Source of the DNA: Sclerotinia nivalis
Taxonomy: Eukaryota; Ascomycota; Leotiomycetes; Helotiales; Sclerotiniaceae
NCBI GenBank assembly: GCA_029531795.1
Contig: JAPEIS010000009.1
Coordinates: 1,116,001 to 1,180,000, forward strand
DNA length: 64,000 nt
Direction of reading: 5' to 3'
Below the pieces are notes generated by a model that saw only the letters and a list, made by a program, of their open reading frames with translations, made no database searches and had not been told where the DNA came from. Positions within the stretch are counted from its first letter, which is position 1. The number at the start of each line of letters is the position of its first letter. Positions 10,461 through 23,560 of the stretch are shown here, in pieces. Made by a program: the position numbers and the translations under genes.

Positions 10461-11595
10461 TATTGATTTTTATTCTGTGCTTTTGTTATGCAATATATGC
10501 GAGAGTGGAATTTGCTGGGGAATTTTTTGCCGAGGCTGGGGTAGTGGATGGCTCGTTGTGGTTCTGGTGTCGGGGGCAGAGGGGAAATGTTGGGTGTTTT
10601 AATGGTGGAGGGAGATTGGTGATTTAATGAATAAGTTAAAAGGTGAAAAACATTGTTGTATGTCCTGTAGTAAAAGATCCCATTCAGGTTGATTATAGAG
10701 TAAGTAGATAGGTGTATCTAGTAGTTTATCAGTCCTTGCATTCCTACTTACATTTCATCAACACCACCCATCCTATCCTCCCCCTCCCTCTATATCCTTC
10801 CTTCCATTACGAAGTTACAACATTTCTTCGAGAGTCTCAAGTTCTCAAAAACCAATCCCACAAAAATAAAATATCCTCTCACTAAGAATCTCAACAAATG
10901 TCACCCATAATCTCTAATCAAAACCCTTCTCAAGAGGTCTTCTAAATCCCCAAGATACTCTCGATACAACTCCGGAATTGCTAGTATTGAAATGCAGTAA
11001 GTAGTAAATCCTTTGTAATTCTCATCATATGCCAATTCATTGTGAATGGAAGACCCAGGGATACTCCTTTATCTATAAATTCGTAAGTAATGTTAGTAGA
11101 TAATAAGTTAATAATCTTTCTTCACATCTGTAGATTCGGCTTGTATTAGATTTGTATGCTGCATTGGAGTGAAGCCTTTGTTAATTTTGCCAATTGGCCG
11201 TCAGTGATACCGTAGATTTGAAACTAAGCATTCTACCTACGTGTATGCTGCCCTGTGTTTTAATATTATTGATGGGCCTTCTATTTGACCTTTGGAACAT
11301 AAGATAATCTTGAAAAATTTATTTCTTCGATATAGATCGCATAATAGCTAATGATACAGTATCATTCGACTGATTATTGAAGATGAGAACAAAAAAGCAC
11401 CGAAGTCTATACACAACCGCACTTCATGACTCAACTCACCCAAGTACCAATACTAAAATGTCCAGGCTCCCCTCCCTCAACTTCGGTAAAAGAACGTTAG
11501 CGGATAGATCGCGATAAAGTTTATTTATCTAAGTTAAGGGTAAGGCATAAGGCCGCGTAACATGATCGTGTATTAATCCTTATATCGTGCTGATC
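10461..11595. other. Intergenic stretch, nothing recognised
   Basis: The ORF-like frame at 10388-10627 overlaps the tRNA and is spurious. The rest is AT-rich with many in-frame stops. No gene, repeat array or element boundary was seen. Confidence 0.5.
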
Positions 11596-11892
11596 TTAAG
11601 CTCCTGACTCAGGGATCTTTGTATGATTTTCATCCTCTTGTTTGACGTGGCCGTTGTCAAACTGTGGCTCGCAAGCACTCCTTAGAGTACGGCAATATTG
11701 ACAAGCACGTGGGGTAAATGCACTTACCGATACTTTTGGAGCATGAACACATGGTGCACGATCCAAGGGAAAAAGATCAGTTTCTTGCACTGATCGCTAC
11801 AAATACGATCTGACATAAGTTAGAGAAAAGAAATACTGTGTAACAATGTGTCGTTAACAATTGCTCACCGCCACAATCGAATCAAGAGCCAT
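11596..11892 (-). CDS. Candidate small cysteine-containing protein (two exons)
   Basis: Exon 1 at 11892-11869 (MALDSIVA) and exon 2 at 11796-11596, with a 72-bp intron 11868-11797 (GTGAGC donor, CTAACTT branch-like sequence, TTTGTAG acceptor, phase 0). They give a 74-residue protein with the segments TDLFPLDRAPCVHAPKVS, PRACQYCRTLRSACEPQ and a charged C-terminus (HVKQEDENHTKIPES). The CxxCxxxxxxC spacing resembles half of a zinc-binding cluster, but this is too short to assign. There is no signal peptide. A GTAAGT inside exon 2 (near 11724) might be a second donor. The evidence is frame continuity and splice signals only, and it may be a relic or chance. Confidence 0.33.
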
Positions 11893-14800
11893 ACTACTCG
11901 AGTGTCAGAACAGGTGCCACCGACCATTTCATCTGATGTTCAAACTTAGACCCAGACGGAGATTGCTATCTTGTTTATCCAATACTATTTACTCTTGAAG
12001 ATTCAAAGCTATCGATTAGCCTGGCCAATGGGCTGGCTGATAACAGATTATTGTTATAGTAATTGATGATGCCGCTCGCCATGAGCAAGCATATCCTTAC
12101 TTAAATCTTGGAAGAGAATGAGCTAAGTCCTCATGCTCCTCTACTTGATACTCCCCACATATATCAGTGGAGAACCTAGCTCTTGATTCTGATACGAAGA
12201 AGCCAGCCAGTCTCGGCGCACATGGTTGCGCCACCGTCAATGCGCCATTCAATAGCTAGGTTGTTGGCCAGAGCACTTGCTCATACGCTTAGGTGCAGCG
12301 GGAACTTCGGTTAAGACCCTTTGATGCTAGAATCAGCCCTTCTTCAAGCTACCAGAAGCGATCTTGGGGCAAAATAGGGACAAAGTTGGGGCAGAAAAAC
12401 TCGACTAATAAAGTGTGTTTGGAGACTTCCACTTGTAGCAGGAATTCGAGTCATCTGTTAAATCGATACATGTGAAGCTGAATCATTACTAAATGATTTC
12501 ATCCTAAATGTATTTCAAATTTTGTCGAAATCCTGACGTGCCACCTCCTCTGTAAATGCCATTGTACTGGTAGAATACGGTCGCAATAAGTTCGATGAAT
12601 TGAATACTTAGAGAAATGGGTGATGGCAATCTCCATCATCTGGTCTATGCGTCATGTTAGTGTCGTGATACCGTGATACCGTGGTACGAACGAGAATAAA
12701 GTTTTGATAGTTTTGACCTTGCAGAGACTGACAGATGGAGGTTTTCATGCTTAATGACCAAATCTGGAGAAGAAGGTTCAGGCCACTCAATCAAAGTTCA
12801 TGCAAAGACAGCATGCAAACCTCTTGGTGAATTAGAAAATTAGAGTTATCTACCTGTTCATATACATTTAATATTGAAACTCCGGGTTGATGACGAATCG
12901 AGTTCAAAGTCAAGTCTCGACTGGTTGGGTACTATCGAGCCCACTGTTGATATTTTCACTTCAAATTAAAGAGTACCGCACCGAACCAACCGTTGAACCA
13001 CAATTCAATTGATACGGCTCTGTCGGTACTGTTCATAATTATACATTGTGCCGGTGAACCAGTCTCCATTTGTGTAGCAATTTGCAATTTGCGATCAAAA
13101 TCAAACGTATGCAAGGGCCAAGCAGATACCCAATGATTACCAATAGAGCACAGGTAAATCTTGGTTGCATTTTCCCATTTCCAGCTGGTTGGCTTGAATT
13201 AAAAGCATCTTAAATGACCTAAATGACTTAAAGTAGAATTTCCAGAAGTAAAACAGCAAGTCCAAGCGATTTGAGTCGGGGTAATTTTGATCGACTGCAG
13301 ATGAAAATAACAACATTTTGATTAAGGAAACAGTGCATCCAAGTGAGATGACCCACACATGAGTTCCTCCGTACAAAGACCACATGTGCGGAGCTTCAAT
13401 TGTGCTTATGCTGCAAGTCTCATGTGCCTCTGTGGATGTGCATGTGTACCTGTTCCTGTGCAATGTACCTGTGCCTGGACAATACCCCTGAAAGTTGGAA
13501 AGATTTAATTTTTTGTTACTCCCATACGGAATAATCAAGGATGAACGCGGAAAACCACATTTTCACCATGATTTTGTTGATGTGTTGTAGACTTGAGTGT
13601 AGTACGCGTCCGGGCGTGTCTGTACATGATTAAGATTTTGTATCATATATCAAAAATTGAGGGGAGATTTGATGGACAGGAATCACAGGGTACTTGCAGG
13701 AATTGGAAGATGAGGCGAAACTCACGAAACTCAAAACGACAAATGAGCTGACTCCTTGGCCTTTCTTTCCCAATTGGAAGTCAGCATTGATAAAGTCTCT
13801 ATAATGCGCTATGATCGTTACAATATCTGGTCAAGTTATAGGCCTCTTTAGGAAATAGAGGAAAGGAACGCAAAGCTTGGGGAAGTCCAGAAATGATATG
13901 GTAACTAAATCTTACGATTCCCGTTAAAAATACTGGCTAACCATGGGCTGGACTGGGTGATGGATGAATGGAACCGATTCTTCTTTTAATGATTATGAAG
14001 AATTGATTGGATGATATGAATTGAGTGTTTTGACCTGATCCTTTTTTCTTTTTTTATTTGAATCCCCAATTGATGGAGCAACGACTTGCATGCTGCATTA
14101 CACTAATGCAACTATACATCACACTAAGATTGGTATGAATAAGTATAAGTAATACCTGCAGCGTACGGAATACGGAGTACAGAAATGGAGTTCTGATTGT
14201 CATACATAAGCAAAGAATAGGTACCGAGTATCAAAGCACCCCTCGATTTGTGCCTGTCACTGCACTCCAATTAGACATCTGGGTTAATTTCCTTCTTTCG
14301 AGGAGTTTGAATCTCTTCTACATCTTTCCTTTCCTTTTTTTCTTTTCCCTTTTCAGCACTTTCATTCATCCGTTATCATCCCATTCATCACCTACTCGAG
14401 CACAAGGAGTACTATACTATAGTATATACTATAGTATGTACTAATATATGGGTATACATACAGTTGTCAATATGATATCAAGAAGATTTAATAGACTATA
14501 TGAGTATATGATTATAATTATCTATGTGCCGGGATGATAGAAGTGTCCACACACTCAAACACTCAAGCACTCAAACATTCATATTCATTCATCTTTATTA
14601 AATACTAGTGAATTATTAAATGATCATAGCGTTATTTTTTGGTTCCAATCTCCTGAAAATGACCCCACTCTTCGATTTTCGACGTTTTTGACCAATCATA
14701 TAAAGTTCTCATACCCCTGGAAAACTTTCCTCGCCTTCTACTTCGTAAAAATAAAACAAAGCTATATCCTTTTTTTTTGACAAGGAATAATATCATGAGC

Positions 14801-15358
14801 TTCGGCTTCAATCCTTGTCAGTTCTTCCAAACCTTCTGTGCATGCTCCTCTTTTTGTCCTCTGCCCGCTTTCCCTTACCTGCTTCTCTACCATTTCTAAT
14901 CATCGTCTGGATTCCAACCTTTCTTTCCACTCACTTGTTTTCCTAGCTCTTCTTTCATTCTTTACATTTTCGTGACTGCACAACAATCTGCAGTCGCAGA
15001 AAGCAGCAGAAAGGTAAGGCAGGATCGAAATACAAAGGGTTCCATCGTCAATTCTTCCAAGCCTGGATTACAAAGTGGACAAGAAACATACGTTGTACCA
15101 AAAAGGGGCCACTACGATATTACGAACTCGGGACATCATTGACAGGGCAAAGTGAATGTCCGAGATCGAATGATATAATCAATTCACTCAATACACTCTT
15201 TTGATATTTCACCATTTTAAGAACACATTCTGTTGGAACACATTGGACTTTCCATAAGACTTCCAGCATTTTCTCGAATCTTGTTCTACTGGCCCAAGGA
15301 AGTATACTTGGATTCTACAGACCGAGGAGGTTTTGACTTCTCATAATATATCTCAACC
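11893..15358. other. Gene-poor stretch and DENN-gene upstream region
   Basis: About 3.5 kb without a supportable gene. The frame at 12293-12475 (plus) and the 133-codon frame at 13137-13538 (minus) have no recognisable domain. Around 14405-14440 there is a TATAGTA-type AT-rich near-palindromic run. The last few hundred bases before 15359 are pyrimidine-rich and should hold the promoter and 5' leader of the DENN gene. Confidence 0.5.
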
Positions 15359-18266
15359 ATGGCTCCATCTCTCACAAGTTCAGCGAACTTCCTTCGACCA
15401 AGAACTAGAGATCGTGGTGATGAGCGCCCCAGTACGCGGGAAAACAACCAGGATCACAACCTCATAATCCCCAGCCGAACTTCCTCCCTCCACTCAAGGA
15501 TCACACAACCAATTCCTTCTACACTTAATGCCAAACCTCAAGCTCGAACACCAAAAACCCTCACTCATGCCTATATGGTATGCGGCGTTGGCCGAGAACC
15601 AGCACAATGGGTAAAGGCTCCAGCTCCAGCGCAAGGGAAGATTCAACATATGAAAGGTGCTGTTGGCCAATTTTGGCTTCCGGAGATTCTGGGTAGCAGC
15701 CCTCGACTCGAGCAGGATAATGAAATCGCCAGAGCTCTTCACTCTGCAATGAGGGTAAGGACGAAAGCCAGTCCGGGGTAAGATTTAACTAATTGGCAAT
15801 AGGCATGCTTCCCCCACGATGTCGAAATCTGCACAGGACGTAGTCAACCTCATTGTGTTCACCATTCATTCGTCCTTCAACAAGATTCCTCGCATACTTT
15901 GTATGGTATAGCACTACGAGTTTGGTCCCGAGCCGACGAGAAGCGTGCAGAGACAATTCGTGACTTGAGAAGGAGGACAGAATCAGACTTCTACGACTCG
16001 GCTGATGAAACATACTGGATTCCATACTGCTTGTCCTTCCTTTCCAGATACCCGTTGTATAATTTGTTGGGGGATTACCTCAGAGGAATGTGGATTCATT
16101 GGAACAAAGCTACCAATCTTTTCCATGCTGAAGAGGTCTCGAGGATCTTGAGCTTCCCAGCTCCCAGGCTCAATGATCTCGTGCGTATCGACATGAAGGA
16201 TTACGCACTTTGTTACCAGTTCCCATCTTCTCCGACAGGCTTCCAGAACTTCGCCATGTGGCCGTTGTTCTCTTGTTTATCTATTCCTAACATTGTAGGA
16301 GTAATCGAGGCAGCTTTGTCACCCACCCGTCGCATTATCTTCGTTTCCCATTACCCTGCCATGCTCACGGTGGCATCGGAGACTATTCGATATTTTGTTC
16401 GAGTTTATGAATGGAGTGGTCTTTATGTTCCAGTCGTTCATGCAAGACACGCTCAAGAACTTGTTCAGGAGCCTGGACCATATATTCTCGGAATTACAGC
16501 AGAATGTCGAACTCTATTCACCGCACCCACAGATGCTTTGGTTGTAGATTTGGATCGCAATTTCGTTCTAACATCCAGTCCACCTACCGCTTTGACCGCT
16601 GGTCAGCGCACAAAGATGGTCAACCGCATTACTCAAGCTCTCAACGGTGATGTAACACCTTCTGGTGTACCACAACATCTTCGTTCAGCTTATGGTGGTG
16701 GCAAATTAATTCCAGCCGGTCAAATCATCGTTATGCGAGGAGAAGTTGAGTCTATCCAAGACCCAGAATGGTGGAACCAGGATGCTACCATGGCCGTGAT
16801 GGATCATGTTTGTGAGAAGATGGTGAGTAATCATGATTTTCGTTTCCATTGAAATGCACTAACTTTCTCAGGGACGAAACACAGGAATCAAGGCTGTCTT
16901 TGGAGGAGCACAAAAGAAACCTTTGATGACTAAGGTTTCAATGAGACATCTGAACGAAATCGTACGCGAAAGAAATCAATACTCCCGAGATGCTCTCGAG
17001 GCGTGGCAAGATTTTATCAACCTCAAGGGTCGCATGGATACAGAACTCGGCAAAGTTACGAAGAGAAACAACTTCTTGGTTGAAGAACTCGAAAGCTGGA
17101 AACAACAATTCCTCAAATTTCAAGCTTTCGCTGAGCAACTTACCAAGGAGACTCAAGATCTTAAGGTCAAGATCGAAACCCACAAACGAGAGAATAGACG
17201 TCTCACCACTCTTATTGATCAACAGAAAGACGATGCAGCTCGTCTCAACACCCGTCTTGCTGGTACGGAGAAGCAGCGTGATGATGCTCTCGAGGCACTT
17301 GTTCTCCAACAAGAGATTGCCGAAGAACTTGCGCGTGAACGTCAGCGCAACCAGAAAGAACTTTCAGAGCTTCAACGCACCAACTCAACCCTTCTACGAC
17401 AAAGGGACGAGGCACAACGCGTTGTTTTGCATCTTCGCAGTCTGATTGGTGGTCAATCTCATCACTTGGAGCACTTGGTCCGTACCATCCAGAAGAGTCC
17501 AGATATGACTGAGTATCTCGATGCCGAGTTTGATCAAGAGGATGGAGATAATATGGGCGAAATTCCCGAGGAAAGCAAGGCAGATGGCAAGAGATCTTCA
17601 TCAAGGGAGCCTTCCGAGCGTGGGTCATCTCGGGCATCGTCTCGTACACCATCTCGTTCAAAAAGATTCAGCCGATCAGGCGATGATATGACTCCTGAGA
17701 TGGAGGCAAGATTGGTTGGCAGTGTGCGAAATAGCAAACGTTACAGTGCAATCAGCATTGCAGACGTTGCTGATCGTCATCTTCGGGACAAAACAGATGC
17801 TATTGCTCACATCATCCGAAACATTAGTGATCAGTGTGCAGCTGCTGTGGAGGGTCTCATGATGGCTCATGATGCGGATGCCGAAGCTGAGGAACTTGCT
17901 ATGAAAGAGAAGCAGAGAAGACACCGTGAAAGCAATCTTTCAACGATGACCAGTGATGGCGAACAATCTGGTGAAGAGAGTATGCTTCGTCCAAGAAGCG
18001 GACGCTCTTCCAGCATTCCTCCTACCCCAGATCTTAGTCACAGATCCAGCACGGCCATGTCGATCGCCAGTTCCGTCACTACACCCGAAAGAGCGAGTCA
18101 ACAATACCATCCCAGAGACGACTTACCAACCAAAATCATCGAAGATAGTGATGAAGAAATTGGTGGTAGAAGTGACACTGGAAGTATACGACACAGCCTG
18201 CATGGAAAGCCAGGATTGCTCCACCGACCTGCAGGTGCCAGGATAAGTGCGTTGGGTGGTCATTAG
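15359..18266 (+). CDS. Tripartite DENN-domain protein with coiled coil
   Basis: DENN proteins act as guanine-nucleotide exchange factors for Rab GTPases in membrane traffic. Three exons: 15359-15754, 15803-16822 and 16872-18266, both introns phase 0 and very short (48 and 49 bp). They give 936 residues. The start has a good context (CAACCATGGC). Residues about 60-215 match uDENN (QFWLPEIL, GIALRVWSRADE). The central cDENN follows: NFAMWPLFSCLSIPNIVGVI, SPTRRIIFVSHYPAMLT, GPYILGIT, then ALVVDLDRN. dDENN-like sequence extends to about residue 470. A long coiled coil (about 490-640, rich in E/K/Q/R/L) precedes a Ser/Arg-rich disordered region (about 670-720), a short helical block (about 740-800) and a Ser/Thr-rich tail. 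This architecture, DENN plus C-terminal coiled coil, is a fungal AEX-3-type protein. The GTPase partner cannot be told from sequence. Confidence 0.85.
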
Positions 18267-20713
18267 CCACTACAGCCATTAATGCTCTTGAAGAAATTCG
18301 GAATGGAAGAATCTTGATAGCATTAATTTCACCCAAACAGTGCACCTATTTTATTTCTTCGATCCCACTTTTCATTTCTCTTGGCTTACTTTTGGAAGTG
18401 GCGTTTAAATGGCGAGGCAATATCTGTCGATTTCTTGCTGGGTTTAGCTAGCTAAGCACTCTCCATCATACTTTTTTATATCACTTTTATAGTTTTTTTT
18501 GTCAGTAGGAATCCTTGATTTGGAATGTCTGAAGAAGGATTTTTTTTCTTTTATATTACCGGATTTGTGGATGGATGGAAAAAGAGATGTCAACTTCCAG
18601 GTTGATTGGGAGGAGGGTCGGTGGTGGATAGATGGATGGATGGCCATGCGAATGGGAATGATATGTACTGCGATACTGTACTCTTTTTCATTTTATTTTT
18701 TTGTTAGGTGGGAGCGATTTGAGAATAATACCCGATGTTAACAGTTAGTTGTATGTATGTAACACAGATTAAACAGTGGCATTTAAGAGAGATGGATGGA
18801 GAGGAAAGCGAAGTGGAACAGAACAGAAGAGAAGAGAATAGTTGAATGGAAATCTTTTAAATATTGAAATATATACTGGAATGTGATGTGATGTGATGTG
18901 ATGGGTTGGGAATGGAGGGGTGCAGTGTGTGTTTAATCTTTTTATGTGATTTTTAGGGGTGAGGATATGGATAGGGATAGGGATGTGGATGGAGAGTGCA
19001 AGTGATTTCTTGTTCTATTGATTAAGCTTAAGACTCTATCTAAGTCTTACATTCTTCGAGAAGAATTGGGGAATTTGGGAAATTAATTGTAATTTCCTAT
19101 TGTTTTATTGATAAGTTGTATTGAGTATTATATTATATCCCTCCGTATAATGATTGGAAAAAGCTTTGGTGTTTGGATGTTGGAATGTTTGTATAGTGGT
19201 TGGAGATTGGATGGATGGATGGATATCGAAGGATTGTTTGAGTATTAGGTTGCAGGGGAAATAGACTGGGTGGCGGGGTGGTGTTTGTGTTGTATTTTTC
19301 GTATTTTTCGTATATGGAATGTATTCTTATATATCTCCATCTGGAATTTTTATATCAAAAAAAAAAAAAAAATATCAAAATCAAGATAATCAAATCGAAA
19401 TTTCAATGAGATAAATTATTCTATTAAATATCTATTAAATACCTTTAAGGTAGGGGGGGGGACAATTAGATATTATATCGATACAAATTAATACTTTATA
19501 TTCTGGATGGAAGATGAAAGGGGGAAGGAAGAAGGGAAGGAGGAAAGATGAAAGGGGGAAGGAGGAAAGGAGATAAAGGATATTTGGGATTAGGTATTGA
19601 GGTATTTATAGATTGGTAGATGGTTTTGTTGGGTGTTGTATTGTGGCGAAGAATGATAGATGGTATTGATGGTATGTTTTTGATTGATTGGGATGTTAAG
19701 TTCAGTCGAGATTGGTTGATGATCAAAGAGGATCGAAGAGGATTGAAGATATAAAATAATACAATTTGAGTAGATGGTTTGCTATTTGGTGTTATGTTTG
19801 CGGATATAATTACCGGTGCATATATACCGAATCGCTTCACTACGTGTTGGATGGCTGTGAGATTACTACGATTTTTCTTATTTTGATAAAATATCTTGAT
19901 AATAATAGATCGGGATGAAATAGAGTTAGTATTTGGTTCTTGAGAATGTGATTTGGATAATAAATTTAACGATTGTAGATATGGATTCGGAATCTGGAAT
20001 CTGAACCTTGCAAGAATAGAGAATGTGGAAGGATTGAAAGAGGAAGAGTTTGAATTAGATTTCGATATATTGAGTGAGGTGTTCTTATATGAATTTAAAC
20101 TTAGTCTTGGTTAGAACTCAGATGAAATATTTGGAGTGTAGAAAATGTATCATGTGAATAGTTTTGTGTATAGATGTTTTTCTTATAATTCTAAATACAA
20201 TTTAGAGGAATTATTTGTTATAGACTATGATTTAGAGTATTCGGATATCTAATTTGATGCTTTGTAGATATAGTACCGATGTATTGAGTGAGAATTCGAG
20301 GCTAGCTTGGAAAGATGGAGATAAACAGTAGTGAACATGAAGATCATGAAGCGGAGATTTGTGAGAGAGTGGTAGGCTGTAGAAAATCGGGTTTATAAAT
20401 GGTGACGAAAGAAAGTATTCGAAATTGGTGTATGATGATTGGGGATAGTAGATACTAGATACTGGTTTGGTGCAGTAGATGGGTACCAGACTTATATACA
20501 TACATGTGAAGCGCACAGTGAAAGCTGCTGTACACTAGTATTATTCTGCACATTACACCCCTTGATCAAATAGGAAAATACAGAAAATACTTTAAATTCA
20601 ATGTTGACATCACATTTTATCCTTGTCAAAATTAGAGGTTCCTCATTTATCTTCATTGACAGCCGGCTTTCCCAGAATTTTACAATCTGAAGCCTCCATA
20701 TATGCTCTTGTAC
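18267..20713. other. Intergenic stretch, low complexity, repeats
   Basis: About 2.4 kb between convergent genes. Contains GGAT-rich tracts (about 18565-18650 and 19205-19225), a GTGAT pentamer run near 18880-18902, an A15-type run near 19356-19372, G8 at about 19453-19460, and a purine-rich imperfect tandem repeat (19505-19575). Open frames here reflect this composition. No gene seen. Confidence 0.5.
19505..19575. repeat. Purine-rich imperfect tandem repeat
   Basis: GATGAAAGGGGGAAGGA occurs twice, about 37-40 bp apart, with GGAAGGAGGAAAG-type filler between. It is a strand-asymmetric polypurine tract. Confidence 0.6.
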
Positions 20714-23560
20714 TCAATCGTCCAAAATTTCATCTGCCTCAAGTTTGTCCTCCTCTTGTGTTGCATTCTCGCTTGCTTCGCTTTCATCTCCTGCAGCTTC
20801 CAACATTTGCAAATCGTCGGCATTCTCTTCCGTGCTAATAACTGATTCCTTGTCGTCCTGTCCTCCTGTAGGAATAGATATTAGAGCTTGCTCTGCGTCC
20901 TCCGAAGACCCGAGTAAAGTTTGCTCGTAGATGGAGAAAATGAATTCATCATCGGGCTCAGAGGCTTCGGATCGTGCATCGCTTTCGAGATCCGAGTTCT
21001 GGCTTCCGGATAAGGAGGTCCTCTTACTTCTTGTCTGTTCGCTCTGCAATTGTTGATCCACAATCCCGCGTACTTCAAAGGAATCACGTTCGGACTCTAA
21101 TGTCTTAGGATTGTCGGGTCCAAATGTTGCTAGATCAAATGTATAGACCTTTTCATAATATGGGAGGGCTTCAGAGTATTTTTCTTGATCATCGAGCATT
21201 ATGGTTAAATCTCTCGTGTAGTGTCTTGTGACAACGTGGGTGTTTTCAAATATTCTTTGGCTGTCTTGAAGTAGGTTCCGGGAAAGGGCTTCAGCATTAG
21301 CTAATTTCCCTATGTGACAGAGAACGCGGACAAGACCGAAGATACTGCTCAATGTTTCCAGGCGGTCGTGTCCCAAAACCCTTTTCTTTGCCTCAATCAG
21401 TCGTCTAAACAATTTCTCAGCTTTAACAAGTTCTCCTCGTTCCATCAAACTCCATGCAAGGTTATGTGTAGCTTTCAATACTTTAGGATGCTGGGAGCCA
21501 TATTTTCTTCTATAGATAATAAGAACTCGCCGGTCTATATCAAACGCTTCTTTGAAAAAAAAATTGGCGATCAAGCGCATTTGATAATATTTCGAAAGCA
21601 TCCAGAGTTTCATCGTCCTCTAATCTGTGCTTCAGCGAAATCGCTTCTACCCATCTTCGTGCAGTAATTTCTGACTCTTTGTAGAAGCCGCATTCGAGAT
21701 AGGGATCTGCGAACCACTGGTAGGAACAATATAGCATATCTTTATTGAACACTTCACTCTTATTGAGTGTTACCATCAGATCTTGATTCTCGTCATGAAC
21801 ATTAAGATGGGAAATTATTTCCTGCCGTAATTGTAAAGGCATCGTAAACGTACCATCAGAGTATGATTGATCGAGTACTGTTGCCACAATATAAGTACTG
21901 AGAACCGCAAGGTCGTAGCATAGTTGTGAAGAAGCGCGCAAGCGAACCCAGTCCCGAACTAAAGGATGTAGAGATAGTTGGTATTGGTTATCTTCATCTC
22001 GATACCAGCTTTGAATCAAGGAAAGTCGAGAGAGGTCATTCAAAGTATCCACAAACTTTTGTTGGTCCCAGTTTTTGTTTTCATCTAGAAACAAGAGCAA
22101 GGGTTCTTCTACCTTCAACAAGTCGGGATTGGAGAACAGTTCTTTTGTGCAATAAGTCTCGAATAACTGTTGGGATATGTTTTGACAATCGAAAAAGGCA
22201 AATAATGTCAGAATTACAGACTTGTACTTCTTCTCATCATCAAGCTTTTCTAGTTGTTGGTAGGAGAGTTCCCAGGTTGTAAAGACATTCAATGCTGTTT
22301 CATTTGCAGCTTCCCCAACTTTACGCCGATATTGTGACATCGCTGCGTGATGCTACATCACCTACTCGGCTTTGTCTTATGAGAAGATCACAAGCATCCT
22401 CTTTTGGGAGTCCAGATAGCTCAATATCATGACCTAATTCGGCTAGAACGGCAGTATCTGCGTGCCTACTCGTGATTAAAATCCGCCCACCTTGCCCCGT
22501 TGGCATAAAATCGGGAAGATAAAAACTTGACAGGTCGTCATGATTGTCGAAAACCATCAGCCATGGCTCATCATATTCTTGTAATTTATTTAACACCAAG
22601 GCAACTTCTTGATCATCTTGTGCCGCGTCTGCTGGGCTTTTAATATGCCCCCATATTGCGTCAAAGTCTTTCTTGGTTGTGTTCGCGGATGTTGCATCGA
22701 CCCAAAATATGCTTCGGATATTGTTCTTTCTTGCACGATGACAATACTCAAGTGCGATTTGAGTTTTGCCTTGCCCTCCTAATCCTCGGAGAACAACAAC
22801 ACGGGATTCAGATTCAGAAGACAATCCTTTTTCTATTCTTTCTAGAATATCTTCACGCCCAATAAAGCCACTAACACGACGATTTGGTACGATGAAGTGA
22901 GTCTTGATGGTCTCTGTAGAAGCGACATGATCCAATCGAGGAGAGTTCATCTAGGTAAATATCAGTTGTGGGTAATTAAATGTGGTGGCTTATTTGGCTA
23001 CCGATATAAGTATAGATTTGACATCTGTAACATCATTTGCGACCGCGCCAACTGCCAGTTTTATATCTTTTGCATGGACGTCGACTGTTTGCAATAGAGA
23101 TCTTTGAACATCATTACAGTGAACATTTTATAGCGATGCACTCTTACAAATCAGTCTTTTGGATATGGAGGCTCAATAAGGACTTTTCTCTTTCGAGATC
23201 CGCAAGCATAGAGGTTAGCTTTTTATCTGCTCTTATCCCTGTAAATGCTTTTCGCAGTTTCATCCTTTTTCCATCCTCCGGAGTAGCAAGATAGCTTCCA
23301 AGACAGGCCTTAAGTTCTTTTGCAGAGCGAAGACAACTCCCTACAACTGAAGAAATTTCGGGTGTTTGCAGTGAGGTATTATTGACAACTAAGTCAAGAA
23401 GAGTGATGAATTGTTCAATTTGTTGTATTTGTTTACGAATCTTCTCCGGACCTTCTTTCATCTGCGTCCTGATATCGTTCAAGAACTTAATGGCATCATA
23501 GCTTTGCTGAACGATTTGAGAGGAGGCTGCGATAGCGCCTAAAATAGATAATGGATCCAT
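20714..23560 (-). pseudogene. STAND/NLR-type protein: fungal N-terminal domain, NB-ARC, TPR (disrupted)
   Basis: Fungal NLR-like signalling ATPases sense non-self or stress and can trigger cell death. Exons 23560-23148, 23101-23002 and from 22950 join through introns of 46 and 51 bp. The N-terminus (MDPLSILGAIAASSQIVQ) is the helical fungal STAND N-terminal type. The NB-ARC core has a P-loop (GLGGQGKTQ), Walker B (WLMVFDNHDD) and sensor (ILITSRHADT). After DLLIRQS the frame ends at 22321, and the next frame resumes at about 22340 with YRRKVGEA and TTWELSYQQL. Roughly 50-60 residues holding the GLPL/ARC1 motif are absent and the frame is shifted. A second frame change lies at the A9 run 21555-21563 (T9 on the coding strand). 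TPR-like repeats (HPKVLKATHNLAWSLMERGE) and an acidic tail follow to 20714. Two lesions argue for a pseudogene. The homopolymer one could be a sequencing error. Confidence 0.75.
21555..21563 (-). other. Homopolymer frameshift in the NLR gene
   Basis: A run of nine A (plus strand) marks the point where the upstream frame (ending at 21540) and the downstream TPR frame (open to 20714) part. Losing or gaining bases in this run would rejoin them. It may be a true mutation or a base-calling or length error. Confidence 0.7.

Noticed and set aside
13137..13538. 133-codon minus-strand frame
   Set aside because: No domain, no codon pattern, no splice partners; longest chance frame in a gene-poor region.
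14405..14445. TATAGTA palindromic run as an origin or element end
   Set aside because: Simple AT-rich near-repeat with no flanking duplications or gene.
22340..22375. A spliced intron at the NB-ARC break
   Set aside because: The only GTAGGT...CAG pair is about 23 bp apart, far too short, and would not restore the missing ARC region.
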